Assembly (NCBI GenBank): GCA_013151645.1
Contig: JAADHU010000080.1
Coordinates: forward strand, 1 to 64,000
Direction of reading: 5' to 3'
Source: Gammaproteobacteria bacterium
GTDB lineage: Bacteria > Pseudomonadota > Gammaproteobacteria > Steroidobacterales > Woeseiaceae
Length of the DNA stretch: 64,000 nucleotides
Below are positions 1 through 12,369 of this stretch, piece after piece; within the stretch, counting starts at the first letter, position 1, and every line of letters starts with the position of its first letter. Under the pieces are notes generated by a model. The model worked only from the letters and a program-made list of their open reading frames with translations. It made no database searches and was not told the origin of the DNA. The translations under genes were made by a program, and so were the position numbers.

Positions 1-23
1 TTGTTAACTTCGGGCTGGCTACA

Positions 24-95
24 GTCGCGCCTCGGGAGACGCTCCTACACTGTTTCTATTGACACTCCTGTAGGAGCGTCTCCTGAGGCGCGACC
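24..95. repeat. REP inverted pair downstream of serS
   Basis: Two REP-like units face each other. The left unit (24-48) begins GTCGCGCCTCGGGAGACG and the right unit (70-95) begins GTAGGAGCGTCTCCTGAG. They are near-perfect reverse complements around a 21-bp centre. The head GTAG followed by an imperfect palindrome is the usual REP layout. The same family recurs at 18923-19201, 36417-36451 and 49664-49688, always outside genes. A transcript through here would fold into a long hairpin, so it may also protect or end the serS mRNA. Confidence 0.75.
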
Positions 96-109
96 GTGGC
101 AAGCCCGAC

Positions 110-1411
<1,302 letters not shown>

Positions 1412-1421
1412 TCAATGTTGT

Positions 1422-2795
1422 CTATCGCTGAGGTTTGTCGGCAACGTCTTCTAGCCGATTCTTGCTGCGCTGATTTCGTTTTGCAATCTCAGCCAGCTTC
1501 TCGCCTATCTTGAGTTCAAGACCGCGAGAAACCGGATGATAATACGTCCGCTCCGGCATGTCGTCGGGGAAATACTGTTCACCGTAGGCCACGCCGTCCT
1601 CTTCGTCGTGCGCGTATCGATACGCACTCCCGTAGCCAAGTTCCTGCATGAGTTTCGTAGGCGCGTTGCGCAAATGCATCGGTACCTCCAGGGAACCGAA
1701 TTCCTTCGCGTCTTTGGCTGCCAACCCCGCTGCGATGTATACGGCATTACTTTTTGCAGCGCACGCCAGGAAGACGACGGCCTGGGCCAGAGCCAGTTCG
1801 CCCTCCGGACTGCCGAGGCGTTTGAGCACATCCCAGGCATCGAGACACAGCCGCAGTGCCCGCGGGTCTGCATTGCCGATGTCTTCCGATGCAACGCGGA
1901 TCATGCGACGGGCGACATAGAGAGGATCGCAACCGCCGTCCAGCATCCGCATCAGCCAGTACAGCGACGCATCGGGATCGGTCCCTCTGATCGACTTGTG
2001 CAGCGCCGACATCTGATCGTAGAAATATTCGCCCTGCTTGTCGAAACGGCGCTGACTGCCTTGCGCGACCTCCTCGGCGTGTGCAATTCGGATGACGCCG
2101 TGATCGTCACCGTCCATAGCGAGATCGGCGGCGATCTCCAGCAGGTTCAATGCGCGCCGTGCATCGCCGTCCGCCGCCAGCGCGATCAACGCCAACGCGT
2201 CGGCATCGGCGGTTATGGCTTCAAGGCCGCGATGCTGATCAGCAAGCGCTCGCTGCAGAATTTCAAGAAGCGAACTTTCGTCGAGCGATTTGAGAACGTA
2301 AACACGCGCCCGGGACAGCAACGCGTTGTTGAGTTCGAAGGACGGGTTCTCAGTCGTCGCGCCGATAAAGGTGAGTGTGCCGTCTTCTACAAACGGCAGG
2401 AAGGCATCCTGCTGTGACTTGTTGAAGCGATGCACTTCGTCCAGAAACAGCACCGTCGAGCGATCGCTCATCTCCTTGTACTGTCGCGCTTCGGCCACCG
2501 ATGCACGAATGTCCTTCACACCGGCCATTACGGCGGACAAACCGATGAAATGGGAATCTGTCGTGCGGGAAATAAGCCGCGCCAGCGTCGTCTTGCCAGT
2601 ACCCGGTGGTCCCCAAAACACCATGGAATGGGCCTTGCCCTGCTCGATCGCGCGGCGAAGCGGCTTACCTTCTCCAAGCAGATGTTTCTGGCCGTAAAAT
2701 TCGTCCAGAGTCACCGGACGCATGCGATCCGCGAGCGGTTGTCCGAGTGAACCGGCATCGTGTTCGTCGGCCGTCTTGGAAAAGAGGTCACTCAT
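1422..2795 (-). CDS. rarA: Replication-associated recombination protein A (AAA+ ATPase)
   Basis: RarA/MgsA family AAA+ ATPase related to clamp loaders and eukaryotic WRNIP1. It acts at stalled replication forks together with SSB. The 457-residue protein has a Walker A motif GPPGTGKTT near residue 62 and a Walker B FLDEVHRF near residue 117, followed by the sensor region TTENPSFELNNALLSR and the C-terminal tetramerisation region. The start at ATG 2795 lies 7 bp after the vanZ-like stop, so the genes are co-transcribed. The ftsK-lolA-rarA-serS order is conserved in gammaproteobacteria. Confidence 0.97.
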   Translation of the reverse strand: MSDLFSKTADEHDAGSLGQPLADRMRPVTLDEFYGQKHLLGEGKPLRRAIEQGKAHSMVFWGPPGTGKTTLARLISRTTDSHFIGLSAVMAGVKDIRASVAEARQYKEMSDRSTVLFLDEVHRFNKSQQDAFLPFVEDGTLTFIGATTENPSFELNNALLSRARVYVLKSLDESSLLEILQRALADQHRGLEAITADADALALIALAADGDARRALNLLEIAADLAMDGDDHGVIRIAHAEEVAQGSQRRFDKQGEYFYDQMSALHKSIRGTDPDASLYWLMRMLDGGCDPLYVARRMIRVASEDIGNADPRALRLCLDAWDVLKRLGSPEGELALAQAVVFLACAAKSNAVYIAAGLAAKDAKEFGSLEVPMHLRNAPTKLMQELGYGSAYRYAHDEEDGVAYGEQYFPDDMPERTYYHPVSRGLELKIGEKLAEIAKRNQRSKNRLEDVADKPQR

Positions 2796-2802
2796 GAGTC
2801 AA

Positions 2803-3213
2803 TCAGTCGCTCTGCTTGCGACGAGCCAGTCTTTCCTCGAATCGCAGGCTCCAGCCACCAACCCCAAGCGCGGCAATGGCGAGACCCACTGCAATTCCCA
2901 CAGTATCGGCAGCCAGGTCCAGCAACTCCGCGGTGCGGTAAGAGACCACGCGCTGACATAGTTCGATGATGATACCGAAAACGAACAAACCCAGACCGAT
3001 ACGAATATAGCTCCGCGGCGCATACTGTCCTGAAAACCACACGGCCAGGAAGAGAAATGTAATGCCGTGTAACCACTTGTCAAACGCGAATAGCGAAACA
3101 CGGGCGATATTTGGCCACAACCAGAATGCCGGTATCAGTGTCGCGGCAAAAACTCCCAGCAAGACAAGTGCACCGAAAATTTGCCAGCGTCGTTGATAAC
3201 GGAGTGGCAACAC
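2803..3213 (-). CDS. VanZ-like small membrane protein
   Basis: A 136-residue protein with about four hydrophobic segments and a basic tail. The motif DKWLHGITFLFLAVWF, followed by FGIIIELCQ and then LLDLAADTVGIAVG, fits the VanZ-like family (DUF/PF04892), whose members carry conserved D, H, E-Q and D residues on membrane helices. The biochemical function of the family is not settled. The start is GTG at 3213, immediately next to the lolA stop codon with no spacer, which implies translational coupling. It sits between lolA and rarA, which are adjacent in E. coli, so it is an extra gene in this operon. Confidence 0.8.
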   Translation of the reverse strand: MLPLRYQRRWQIFGALVLLGVFAATLIPAFWLWPNIARVSLFAFDKWLHGITFLFLAVWFSGQYAPRSYIRIGLGLFVFGIIIELCQRVVSYRTAELLDLAADTVGIAVGLAIAALGVGGWSLRFEERLARRKQSD

Positions 3214-3915
3214 CTACCGATCTGCTGCGCTGACGGGTTCGGCCAGAATGGGGCGACCGACAAGATCAACATCGTCCGGCATCACGAACTCGAAAAAGTT
3301 GTCATCTTTCCGTTCGTTCGTTGTGACATCCAGCAGTGCGATCAGCGTCGTCTGCTCCAGCGTGTCATCGAACATCATGCGAGACAGCGTGCCATCCGTA
3401 AAACCGAGCTCGACCTTACTGAAGCCGCGATCCGATTTCTTGGGACGCAATCGAACCCATACTGTCCCACGATCCTCAAAACTGCCCAGATAATCGAAAT
3501 CCGACAATACATTGTCGGAACCACCGAGCAGAAGCGCCGGCGTATTGCTCAACACATCGGCCTGTGGCTTGACAGTCACTTGCGCCAGATCAACGTCATA
3601 GCTCCATACGTTCAGACCGTCGGCTACCAGCAGTTGTTCGTACGGTTCGGCGTAAGCCCAGCGAAAACGGCCCGGACGGCGAATATCCACCGTGCCGCTG
3701 GAGGTTTCCAGAACGTCTCCATTGGCGTCGATCAAGGACTGTTCGAAGCGGGCCGACATAGACTGCATCTCATCGACAAACGCGTGCAGCAAAATCTGTC
3801 CATCATCGGCTTCGTCCGCAAGCGCCATGTTCACCGCAAAAAAAACCAGCAACACAAGCAGCCAACGGCCTTTGAGAGGCTGGCCAGACTCGTCGACCAC
3901 ACAATCTGTATTCAT
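3214..3915 (-). CDS. lolA: Outer-membrane lipoprotein carrier protein LolA
   Basis: Periplasmic chaperone that takes lipoproteins released by LolCDE and carries them to the outer membrane. The protein has 233 residues. The N-terminus has about 16 polar residues, then a hydrophobic stretch (LLVLLVFFAVNMALA) that serves as the signal peptide. The mature part shows the LolA pattern: MSARFEQSLIDANGD, then GTVDIRRPGRFRWAY, then LLVADGLNVWSYD. A good ribosome site (AAAGGAGT) precedes ATG 3915, supporting this start despite the longish n-region. It lies 6 bp downstream of ftsK. Its partner system lolCDE is at 46.4-49.6 kb. Confidence 0.95.
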   Translation of the reverse strand: MNTDCVVDESGQPLKGRWLLVLLVFFAVNMALADEADDGQILLHAFVDEMQSMSARFEQSLIDANGDVLETSSGTVDIRRPGRFRWAYAEPYEQLLVADGLNVWSYDVDLAQVTVKPQADVLSNTPALLLGGSDNVLSDFDYLGSFEDRGTVWVRLRPKKSDRGFSKVELGFTDGTLSRMMFDDTLEQTTLIALLDVTTNERKDDNFFEFVMPDDVDLVGRPILAEPVSAADR

Positions 3916-3921
3916 TCGCGG

Positions 3922-6240
3922 CTACTCCTTTACCGTCGGCGCAACGAGGATTTCTCTGGCACCGTTGGACTGCAGTGGTCCGACCAAGCCGGCCGCCTCC
4001 ATCGACTCCACCATGCGAGCCGCACGATTGTAGCCAATCTTCAGACGTCGCTGTACGCCCGAAATCGAGGCCTTGCGTGTATCGAGGACGATTTGCACAG
4101 CCTGGTCGTACAATGCGTCCTGCTCTGCGTCAACGCCATCCACGTCGGACATGTCGATACCGGTGAGACCTGGAGTTGGACTCGTCGGCGCTTGCAAAAT
4201 TTCATCAATATATCTCGGCGAGCCGCTTTGCTTGAGATATCGCACGACCGAGTGAACCTCGTTGTCGGAGACAAAGGCTCCGTGGACGCGGGCCGGCAAC
4301 GATGTGCCCGGCGGCAAATACAACATATCGCCATGTCCGAGCAGGTTTTCCGCACCCATTTGATCGAGAATAGTGCGGGAATCCACTTTCGCAGACACCT
4401 GAAAGGCGATACGCGTGGGAATATTCGCCTTGATAAGCCCGGTGATTACATCCACCGACGGGCGCTGCGTCGCGAGCAGCATGTGAATACCGGACGCACG
4501 CGCTTTCTGCGCCAGACGCGCGATCAGTTCTTCCACCTTCTTGCCCACAATCATCATCATGTCCGCAAGTTCATCAATGATGACCACAATGAAAGGCAGG
4601 GGCTCCAGTTGCGGATGTTCGACAGGGCGATCCGGATCCAGCAATTCCGGCGGTTTAAAGATGGGGTCCAGAATCGGCTCACCCGCGGCAATCGCATCGC
4701 TGACTTTGCGGTTGTAGCCACCGATGTTGCGTACCCCCAGCGCGGCCATCAAACGGTAACGCCGATCCATCTCGCCGACGCACCAGCGCAGCGCATTCGC
4801 CGCTTCTTTCATATCCGTGACGACCGGTGTCAGGAGATGCGGGATACCTTCGTAAACGGACAGTTCAAGCATCTTCGGGTCAATCATGATCAGCCGAACG
4901 TGCTCGGCTTTCGCCTTGTACAAAAGACTTAACACCATGGCATTGATCGCCACTGATTTGCCCGAACCGGTGGTACCGGCAATCAGCAAATGCGGCATTC
5001 GCGACAAATCGGCGACCACCGAATCGCCGCTGATATCTTTCCCCAACGCGAGTGTCAACGGGGATGCGAGATCATCGTAGGCTTTTGACTTGAGGATTTC
5101 GCCCAGCGTAACCAGTTCGCGTTGTTCGTTCGGTATTTCGAGGCCGATAAATGACTTGCCCGGAATGACCTCGACGATACGCACGCTGACCACGGAGAGC
5201 GAACGGGCCAGATCCTTCGCCAGGTTGGCGATCTGGCTCACTTTTACGCCCGGTGCAGGATCCAGTTCGAAACGGGTGATGACCGGTCCCGGCGACACGG
5301 AAACCACCTCCACATCGATATTAAAATCCTTAAGCTTAAGCTCGACCAGCCGAGACATCGCGGCGAGCGCCTCCTCGGAATACCCCCGCACTTGCGGCGG
5401 TGGATCATCGAGCAGCGAAAGCGGCGGCAATTCACCGGCAGAGGGCGGGTCGAACAAGGGTACCTGCCGTTCCTTCTCTGCCCGCTCACTCTTTTCGAGT
5501 GCAGGAATGACCGGTTCAATACGCGGCGGCTTTCTGCCGGCCGTCCGCTTCTTTTCTGCCTCGAACACGTCCTGACGCGCTGCCAGCTGGCGCTTGCCTT
5601 CCGCGCGATCCCGCCATTCATCGATTTTGCTGCGCGCCCGTTCCCAGGCTCTCAGACTCCACTGGCCTACGCGGTCCATGACACCCAGCCAGGAAATACC
5701 CAGAAAGACCGAGATGGAGGCCAGCCACAGGAAGAACAACAGGGTACTGGCACCCAGCAATTTCATGACAGACTCAAGAAAGCCGCCGGTAAGTTGCCCA
5801 ATCACCCCGCCAGCCGTTTCGCGAAAACCCAACGGGGAGAAATGCAACGTCGCCAGTGCGCAACTGGTCACCAGTGTTGCCAGAAAGCCGCCGAAGCGCA
5901 GCGCAAAATCAGCTCGAGTCAGGTGCTGCTGAGTCTTTTGCTCGTTGAAGATCATCCAGCCGAAGTAAAACACCATGACGGTGAACAGGTACGCCGGTCG
6001 ACCGAAGAGGTTAAACAGAAGATCCGCGATCAACGCACCGACACGTCCGACCCCGTTGCTGATTTCCGTCGCGCTGCTCGCCTGGGTAAATCCCGGATCG
6101 GCCGGGTTGTAGGTGAACAGCGCCACCCACAGAATGGCCGCCAGCGAACCGAACACCCACAACGCACCTTCGCGCAGCAACCGAACGAGGTGCGCTGAGA
6201 TTCCATTTTGAGACTTGGCTGACTGGCGGGTTTTGGCCAT
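3922..6240 (-). CDS. ftsK: DNA translocase FtsK
   Basis: Septum-located DNA pump that clears chromosome dimers and activates XerCD recombination at dif. The 772-residue form is short compared with E. coli FtsK because the proline/glutamine-rich linker is small (about residues 220-290). The N-terminal 190 residues hold about four membrane helices. The motor domain has Walker A GTTGSGKS near residue 420 and Walker B-like [14 protein letters not shown]. The C-terminal winged-helix gamma domain ([20 protein letters not shown] to the end) reads KOPS sites. It heads the operon with lolA. A 275-bp divergent spacer separates it from trxB. Confidence 0.97.
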   Translation of the reverse strand: MAKTRQSAKSQNGISAHLVRLLREGALWVFGSLAAILWVALFTYNPADPGFTQASSATEISNGVGRVGALIADLLFNLFGRPAYLFTVMVFYFGWMIFNEQKTQQHLTRADFALRFGGFLATLVTSCALATLHFSPLGFRETAGGVIGQLTGGFLESVMKLLGASTLLFFLWLASISVFLGISWLGVMDRVGQWSLRAWERARSKIDEWRDRAEGKRQLAARQDVFEAEKKRTAGRKPPRIEPVIPALEKSERAEKERQVPLFDPPSAGELPPLSLLDDPPPQVRGYSEEALAAMSRLVELKLKDFNIDVEVVSVSPGPVITRFELDPAPGVKVSQIANLAKDLARSLSVVSVRIVEVIPGKSFIGLEIPNEQRELVTLGEILKSKAYDDLASPLTLALGKDISGDSVVADLSRMPHLLIAGTTGSGKSVAINAMVLSLLYKAKAEHVRLIMIDPKMLELSVYEGIPHLLTPVVTDMKEAANALRWCVGEMDRRYRLMAALGVRNIGGYNRKVSDAIAAGEPILDPIFKPPELLDPDRPVEHPQLEPLPFIVVIIDELADMMMIVGKKVEELIARLAQKARASGIHMLLATQRPSVDVITGLIKANIPTRIAFQVSAKVDSRTILDQMGAENLLGHGDMLYLPPGTSLPARVHGAFVSDNEVHSVVRYLKQSGSPRYIDEILQAPTSPTPGLTGIDMSDVDGVDAEQDALYDQAVQIVLDTRKASISGVQRRLKIGYNRAARMVESMEAAGLVGPLQSNGAREILVAPTVKE

Positions 6241-6470
6241 AATTAAAGTGAGCTGGGATGATTCCTACCTAAGGCTATGATTCTAATATACCTTGTAAGA
6301 TTCGTCTCCTGTTATGGACAGCCCGTACCGGCAAAGATCGGGTAAATGACTTTGCTCGCAGAAAGTCTTTTCCCTACACTTGCCTTTCGATCCACCGCCC
6401 TGCACGCTAATCGCTCACCGCCCATCCTGAAGATACCGTGAACGAACCTGATTCATGAGCTTCAGACTGA

Positions 6471-7499
<1,029 letters not shown>

Positions 7500-7524
7500 A
7501 GCCGATGCCTGAAGGGCCCAAGCC

Positions 7525-8688
7525 ATGAAAGTCGAGATAGTCGAAGACATTTCGAGACTTGATTCACGAGCCTGGAATCGCCTCAATCAGGAACAATATC
7601 CGTTCCTGTGTCACGAGTTTTTGCTGGCGGCAGAACGCACCGGTTGCGTATCAGCGGCCAGCGGCTGGACGCCACGCCACATTGCTTTGTTCGACCATGC
7701 AGGCATTCTACAGGCGGCAATGCCGCTCTATGAGAAAACACATTCCTGGGGCGAGTTTGTATTCGACTGGGCATGGGCTCAGGCTTACGAACGTTCCGGT
7801 CTGGCGTACTACCCGAAGCTTGTTGCCGCGGCTGCATTTACGCCAGCGCCCAGTCGACGAATATTGCTCGCCGATTACGCAAATACTGACGCTGCAACCT
7901 GCGTACTTGAAAGCGCGATGGAATTGGCTCAGGAAGCAAAATTTTCGTCCCTGCATGTCCAGTTCCCCCATCCTGACGAGTTACCGCTTCTGCACAAGGC
8001 CGGCTTCAAATTGCGCAAGGATTGTCAGTTTCACTGGCACAACCGGGGCTATGAATCGTTCCAGGATTTCCTGCAGCATTTCAGTTCAGCCAAGCGCAAG
8101 AAAATGCGCCGGGATCGCCGTCGCGTTGCGGAACAAGGTATCGAATTTCGATGGCTGAGTGGCCGTGATATGACCCCATCGCTTTGGCAAGACGTCTTCG
8201 CGCTCATTAGCACAACGTTTCATCGCCGCGGTTCAGCGCCCTATTTCAATCTCGATTTTTTTCTCGACGTCTCAAAGTATCTAGCCGAAAAAATTGCCGT
8301 CGTGGTCGCCGAGCATCGTCAACGAACCATAGCGGCGGCGGTGTTTTACGTAGGCAAACATTCCTTGTACGGACGATACTGGGGCAGTGACGCGCAATAT
8401 GATGCGCTGCATTTTGAAACCTGTTACCACCAGGGCATCGAATATTGCATCGACCATCAATTGCAGCACTTCGAACCCGGGACCCAGGGAGAACACAAGA
8501 TCAGCCGCGGCTTCAGCCCGGTGACAACCTGGTCGGCGCATTGGCTAAAACATGCAGAGTTTTTTGCGGCCGTCGGGCGCTATCTCGACGAAGAGCAGCG
8601 CCATGTCGAGGACTACGTAGACGCTGTTCATCGACACAGCCCGTACCGGCAAGGCATCGAAAACAGCGAAGCGGATAAACCGGCGTGA
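7525..8688 (+). CDS. FemAB/GNAT-like acyltransferase (COG3146-type)
   Basis: A 387-residue protein of the family often annotated as GNAT N-acetyltransferase or peptidoglycan biosynthesis protein (COG3146, DUF482). Recognisable parts are SWGEFVFDWAWAQAYER near residue 73, the basic stretch SSAKRKKMRRDRRRV near residue 190, and GTQGEHKISRGFSPV near residue 317. The family has two GNAT-like folds, as in FemX/FemA, but no member's substrate is known with certainty to me. The 3' end overlaps aat by 4 nt (GTGA), so it is translationally coupled to an aminoacyl-tRNA-using enzyme. That context is suggestive but not proof of tRNA use. Confidence 0.8.
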   Translation: MKVEIVEDISRLDSRAWNRLNQEQYPFLCHEFLLAAERTGCVSAASGWTPRHIALFDHAGILQAAMPLYEKTHSWGEFVFDWAWAQAYERSGLAYYPKLVAAAAFTPAPSRRILLADYANTDAATCVLESAMELAQEAKFSSLHVQFPHPDELPLLHKAGFKLRKDCQFHWHNRGYESFQDFLQHFSSAKRKKMRRDRRRVAEQGIEFRWLSGRDMTPSLWQDVFALISTTFHRRGSAPYFNLDFFLDVSKYLAEKIAVVVAEHRQRTIAAAVFYVGKHSLYGRYWGSDAQYDALHFETCYHQGIEYCIDHQLQHFEPGTQGEHKISRGFSPVTTWSAHWLKHAEFFAAVGRYLDEEQRHVEDYVDAVHRHSPYRQGIENSEADKPA

Positions 8689-9413
8689 GTGCTCCGCGTA
8701 TCCACTGGATCGGCCCCGATGATCCACCGGAGGCCTTTCCGGATATATCAACGGCCTGTACCGAGCCTGACGGTTTACTTGCCGCTGGTGGTGACTTGTC
8801 TGGCGAACGTCTTCTCTATGCCTACCAACACGGCATCTTTCCCTGGTTTAGCGAAGGCCAGGTCATTCTCTGGTGGTCTCCCGATCCTCGTTGCATTCTC
8901 GAACCCGGTAAATTTCACCTTTCGCGCCGACTGCGGCGCGAACTGCGAAAATCAAACGACGAATTTTCATTCAATCACGCATTTCAGGATGTGGTCGCTG
9001 GCTGCGCTGGCAAGCGGGCGAGCCAGCCCGGTACCTGGATCACGGCCGAGATGGCCGCTGCCTATCATCAGCTGAACCTGGGTGGATGGGCGCATTCCGT
9101 CGAAATCTGGCGGCAAGACAAACTCGTCGGCGGCTTATACGGCCTTGCGATCGGCGGCATGTTTTTCGGAGAATCCATGTTCAGTCGAGCCAAAAATGCC
9201 TCGAAAATCGCCGTGTTGGCGTTGAATCAGCAACTCCTCGAACACGGCTTTTCCGCGTTGGATTGCCAGATTGTTTCGCCGCATCTCCTGACTCTCGGTG
9301 CCACGACGATTCCCCGGGCCGATTTCAAGGCACGGCTTGAATCCGCTTGCGAGCCGCCCATTCGTCGCCTTCAATGGCCCTCGGAGCGCACGTCCGTGAC
9401 TACCCTGGTCTGA
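8685..9413 (+). CDS. aat: Leucyl/phenylalanyl-tRNA-protein transferase
   Basis: N-end-rule enzyme that transfers Leu or Phe from aminoacyl-tRNA to proteins with N-terminal Arg or Lys, making them ClpS-ClpAP substrates. The 242-residue length is normal. Family motifs are visible: PDGLLAAGGDLS, AYQHGIFPWF, WWSPDPRCIL, then GGLYGLAIGGMFFGESMFSR. The start is GTG at 8685 and overlaps the preceding stop (GTGA). The recognition and degradation partners clpS and clpA lie just 0.3-3 kb away on the other strand, so the whole N-degron pathway is clustered here. Confidence 0.96.
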   Translation: MSAPRIHWIGPDDPPEAFPDISTACTEPDGLLAAGGDLSGERLLYAYQHGIFPWFSEGQVILWWSPDPRCILEPGKFHLSRRLRRELRKSNDEFSFNHAFQDVVAGCAGKRASQPGTWITAEMAAAYHQLNLGGWAHSVEIWRQDKLVGGLYGLAIGGMFFGESMFSRAKNASKIAVLALNQQLLEHGFSALDCQIVSPHLLTLGATTIPRADFKARLESACEPPIRRLQWPSERTSVTTLV

Positions 9414-9502
9414 TTTATCGCCCGCAAGCAAAATGACGCATTGCAATAGAGGCCCCGTTTCTGCACAATTCGCGGGCCTTAACAACCAGAGACAGAAGGA
9501 CC

Positions 9503-9721
9503 TTGGCAAAAGAAGAAGCCCTGCAAATGGAAGGCGTGGTCAAAGAGACCCTGCCCAACACAACATTTCGCGTCGAACTCGAGAACGGCCACGTCGTGAT
9601 CGCTCATATTTCGGGAAAAATGCGCAAGCACTATATTCGTATTCTCACCGGTGACAGCGTAACCGTCGAACTGACGCCATACGACCTGAGCAAAGGTCGA
9701 ATTACCTATCGCGGCCGATAA
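9503..9721 (+). CDS. infA: Translation initiation factor IF-1 (TTG start)
   Basis: Small OB-fold factor that binds the 30S A-site with IF2 and IF3. All 72 residues align with E. coli IF-1 ([34 protein letters not shown]). The only start that gives the full N-terminus is TTG at 9503. The purine-rich site AGAAGGA (9494-9500) ends only 2 nt before it, a very tight spacing. The rare start and tight spacing may limit IF-1 synthesis; rare starts are known to be sensitive to initiation-factor levels, so autoregulation is possible. It is convergent with clpA, 9 bp away. Confidence 0.96.
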   Translation: MAKEEALQMEGVVKETLPNTTFRVELENGHVVIAHISGKMRKHYIRILTGDSVTVELTPYDLSKGRITYRGR

Positions 9722-9730
9722 CCGCTGCGG

Positions 9731-12004
9731 CTACGTACGTGGCAAATGTTCAAGTTCCTTAACGATCGGTTCCAGATTTAGCTCCAGCACTCCATCGGCG
9801 TCGACGGTGATGCGGACGTGTCCGCCATCAGCCAGCTTGCCGAACAGGAGTTCTTCCGCCAACGGCCGTTTGATGTGTTCCTGAATGACCCGTGCCATGG
9901 GTCGGGCGCCCATTTTCGGATCGTAACCTCGATCAGCAATCCACGTCCGCGCTTCGTCGTCGAGTTCCACCGTCACGTCGTTCGATTCCAGTTTTACCTC
10001 AAGCTCGACAACCAGCTTGTCAACGACGCGGGCAACCGAACGTGCGTCGAGCGGTGCGAATTGAATGATCGAATCGAGACGATTCCTGAATTCGGGTGAG
10101 AACGACTTCTTGATGATTTCCATGCCGTCCGAGGAATGGTCCTGGTGAGTAAAACCTATGGATGCCCGGCTCATTTCGCGCGCACCGGCATTTGTCGTCA
10201 TAACGAGGACGATATTTCGAAAGTCCGCCTTACGTCCGTTGTTATCAGTCAGCGTGCCGTGATCCATCACTTGCAACAATAAATTGAATACTTCCGGATG
10301 TGCCTTTTCGATTTCATCGAGCAGTATGACCGCGTGTGGATTCTTGCTGACGGCTTCGGTCAGCAGACCGCCCTGATCATAGCCCACGTAACCGGGCGGC
10401 GCGCCGATGAGTCGGGATACGGTGTGCCGTTCCATATACTCCGACATGTCGAAGCGAATTAACTCCACACCCAGTATCATCGCAAGCTGCCGTGTTACCT
10501 CCGTCTTACCGACCCCGGTTGGACCTGAAAACAGGAAAGATCCAATCGGTTTTTCGTCATCCGTCAATCCGGATCGCGCCATCTTGATGGATGCGCTCAG
10601 CGCTTCGATCGCCTTATCCTGACCGAAGATCACCAGCTTCAAATCCCGTTCCAGACTGCGCATGACGTTCTTGTCCGATGTCGAAACACTCTTCGGAGGA
10701 ATACGCGCCATCTTTGCAACAATGTTTTCGATCAACGTCAGCGTGACACGATCAGGCCGCTCTTCACTCGGTTGCAGTCGCAGGCTGGCACCGGCCTCAT
10801 CGATCACGTCAATAGCCTTATCCGGCAGATTCCGGTCATTAATGTATTTCGCCGACAACTCGGCCGCACCGGCGAGCGCCTCCGCCTCATAGGTAATCCC
10901 GTGGTACTCCTCAAAGCGACTTTTCAGTCCCTTCAAAATCTCCACCGTTTCCTCAATGCTCGGTTCCGGCACATCAATCTTCTGGAAACGACGTGCAAGC
11001 GCATGATCTTTCTCGAAAATACCGCGATACTCAGTATAGGTTGTCGACCCGATACAGCGAATTTCTCCGTTCGCAAGGACCGGCTTGATAAGATTCGAGG
11101 CATCCATGACACCGCCGGACACAGCACCTGCACCAATCACCGTGTGTATTTCATCGATAAAAAGAATGGCACCCGGATCCTCGCGAACCTCGACGATCAC
11201 GGCCTTGAGGCGTTTCTCGAAATCGCCGCGGTATTTTGTGCCCGCCACCAGCGAGCCCATATCCAGCGCATAAATCGTGCTGTTCGCCAACACGTCCGGT
11301 ACCTGCTCTTCTACGATCATCTTGGCCAGCCCCTCAGCCAGAGCGGTCTTGCCGACCCCCGCCTCGCCGACGTACAGGGGATTATTCTTTCGACGCCGAC
11401 ACAGGATCTGCACCGTCCGGTCGATCTCGATTTCACGGCCAATCAACGGATCGATTCGGCCTTCGATCGCGCGCTGATTCAGATTGGTGGCAAACTTTGA
11501 CAGCGCAGTCGCTTCAGATCCGCTTTCGCCGCCCAGAGTTTCATCGTCAGATTCCGCTCCCTGGTCTCCGGGCGCCTGCGGCAAGCCGTGCGAAATGAAA
11601 TTCACGATATCGAGACGAGTGATATCCTGCGTACTCAGAAAATAGACTGCTTGCGATTGTTTTTCGCTGAATATCGCGACCAGTACATTGCTGCCGCTCA
11701 CTTCCTTGCGGCCACTCGACTGCACGTGAAAAACCGCACGCTGCAGTACACGTTGAAAACCAAGTGTTGGCTGAACATCGCCTTCGTCATCAGGTGACAT
11801 CAGTGGAGTCGCTTCGTCGACGAATTCGGTCAGCTGTCGTCGCAACTCTTCTATGTTGGCATCGCAGCTCTTGAGTATCTCGTGCACGCGCGGGATGTCG
11901 AGCAACGCGAGTAACAGATGCTCCACCGTCATGAATTCGTGGTGGTGGTCCCGGGCTCGTTGAAACGCTTCATTCAGACAGAATTCGAGTTCGCTACTTA
12001 ACAT
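9731..12004 (-). CDS. clpA: ATP-dependent Clp protease ATPase subunit ClpA
   Basis: AAA+ unfoldase that feeds ClpP. The 757-residue protein has the ClpA order: N-domain repeats (1-140), D1 with Walker [10 protein letters not shown], then D2 with Walker [10 protein letters not shown] and sensor-2 region near [12 protein letters not shown]. The ClpP-docking loop reads [11 protein letters not shown] in place of the usual IGL. It lies 35 bp downstream of clpS and is most likely co-transcribed with it. Together with aat and clpS it forms a local N-degron degradation cluster. Confidence 0.97.
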   Translation of the reverse strand: MLSSELEFCLNEAFQRARDHHHEFMTVEHLLLALLDIPRVHEILKSCDANIEELRRQLTEFVDEATPLMSPDDEGDVQPTLGFQRVLQRAVFHVQSSGRKEVSGSNVLVAIFSEKQSQAVYFLSTQDITRLDIVNFISHGLPQAPGDQGAESDDETLGGESGSEATALSKFATNLNQRAIEGRIDPLIGREIEIDRTVQILCRRRKNNPLYVGEAGVGKTALAEGLAKMIVEEQVPDVLANSTIYALDMGSLVAGTKYRGDFEKRLKAVIVEVREDPGAILFIDEIHTVIGAGAVSGGVMDASNLIKPVLANGEIRCIGSTTYTEYRGIFEKDHALARRFQKIDVPEPSIEETVEILKGLKSRFEEYHGITYEAEALAGAAELSAKYINDRNLPDKAIDVIDEAGASLRLQPSEERPDRVTLTLIENIVAKMARIPPKSVSTSDKNVMRSLERDLKLVIFGQDKAIEALSASIKMARSGLTDDEKPIGSFLFSGPTGVGKTEVTRQLAMILGVELIRFDMSEYMERHTVSRLIGAPPGYVGYDQGGLLTEAVSKNPHAVILLDEIEKAHPEVFNLLLQVMDHGTLTDNNGRKADFRNIVLVMTTNAGAREMSRASIGFTHQDHSSDGMEIIKKSFSPEFRNRLDSIIQFAPLDARSVARVVDKLVVELEVKLESNDVTVELDDEARTWIADRGYDPKMGARPMARVIQEHIKRPLAEELLFGKLADGGHVRITVDADGVLELNLEPIVKELEHLPRT

Positions 12005-12039
12005 AATTCTTTCTCATCACTCTTGTTCGTGGACGCAAT

Positions 12040-12369
12040 CTACGCTTCTTCCATCGTGCAAAGCAGTGGATGCTGCTGCTGCTGTGCAATCGTGTTTACC
12101 TGTGCGACCTTGGTTTCAGCTATCTCATGTGTGTATTCGCCGCAAATTCCTTTACCCTGCGTGTGTACTTCCAGCATAACGCGAGTCGCACTGGTCCGCT
12201 CCATGCGAAACACGCCCTCCAAGATTTCAACGACGAATTCCATCGGTGTAAAATCGTCGTTAACGAGTATGACCCGATAGAGCGGTGGCTGTTTCAATTT
12301 TGGGCGAGCTTCGGCAACCGCGAGATCGTGGCCGCCGGGATATTCGTCTTCGGGCTTGTGATCAGACAT
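12040..12369 (-). CDS. clpS: ClpS, N-end-rule adaptor for ClpAP
   Basis: Small adaptor that binds N-terminal Leu, Phe, Tyr or Trp and delivers the protein to ClpA. It has 109 residues, with a flexible polar N-terminal tail of about 27 residues followed by the ClpS core: LYRVILVNDDFTPMEFVVEI, which forms the N-degron pocket, and later ARVMLEVHTQGKGICG-type sequence. It is upstream of clpA in the same orientation and starts at ATG 12369. The upstream spacer has a good -10 element and a hairpin that would lie at the 5' end of the mRNA. Confidence 0.96.
   Translation of the reverse strand: MSDHKPEDEYPGGHDLAVAEARPKLKQPPLYRVILVNDDFTPMEFVVEILEGVFRMERTSATRVMLEVHTQGKGICGEYTHEIAETKVAQVNTIAQQQQHPLLCTMEEA

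Noticed and set aside
3181-4932. A 583-codon plus-strand open frame over lolA and ftsK
   Set aside because: It is antisense to two certain genes, has no family similarity I can see, and its composition is His/Arg/Gln-rich as expected from a mirrored frame.
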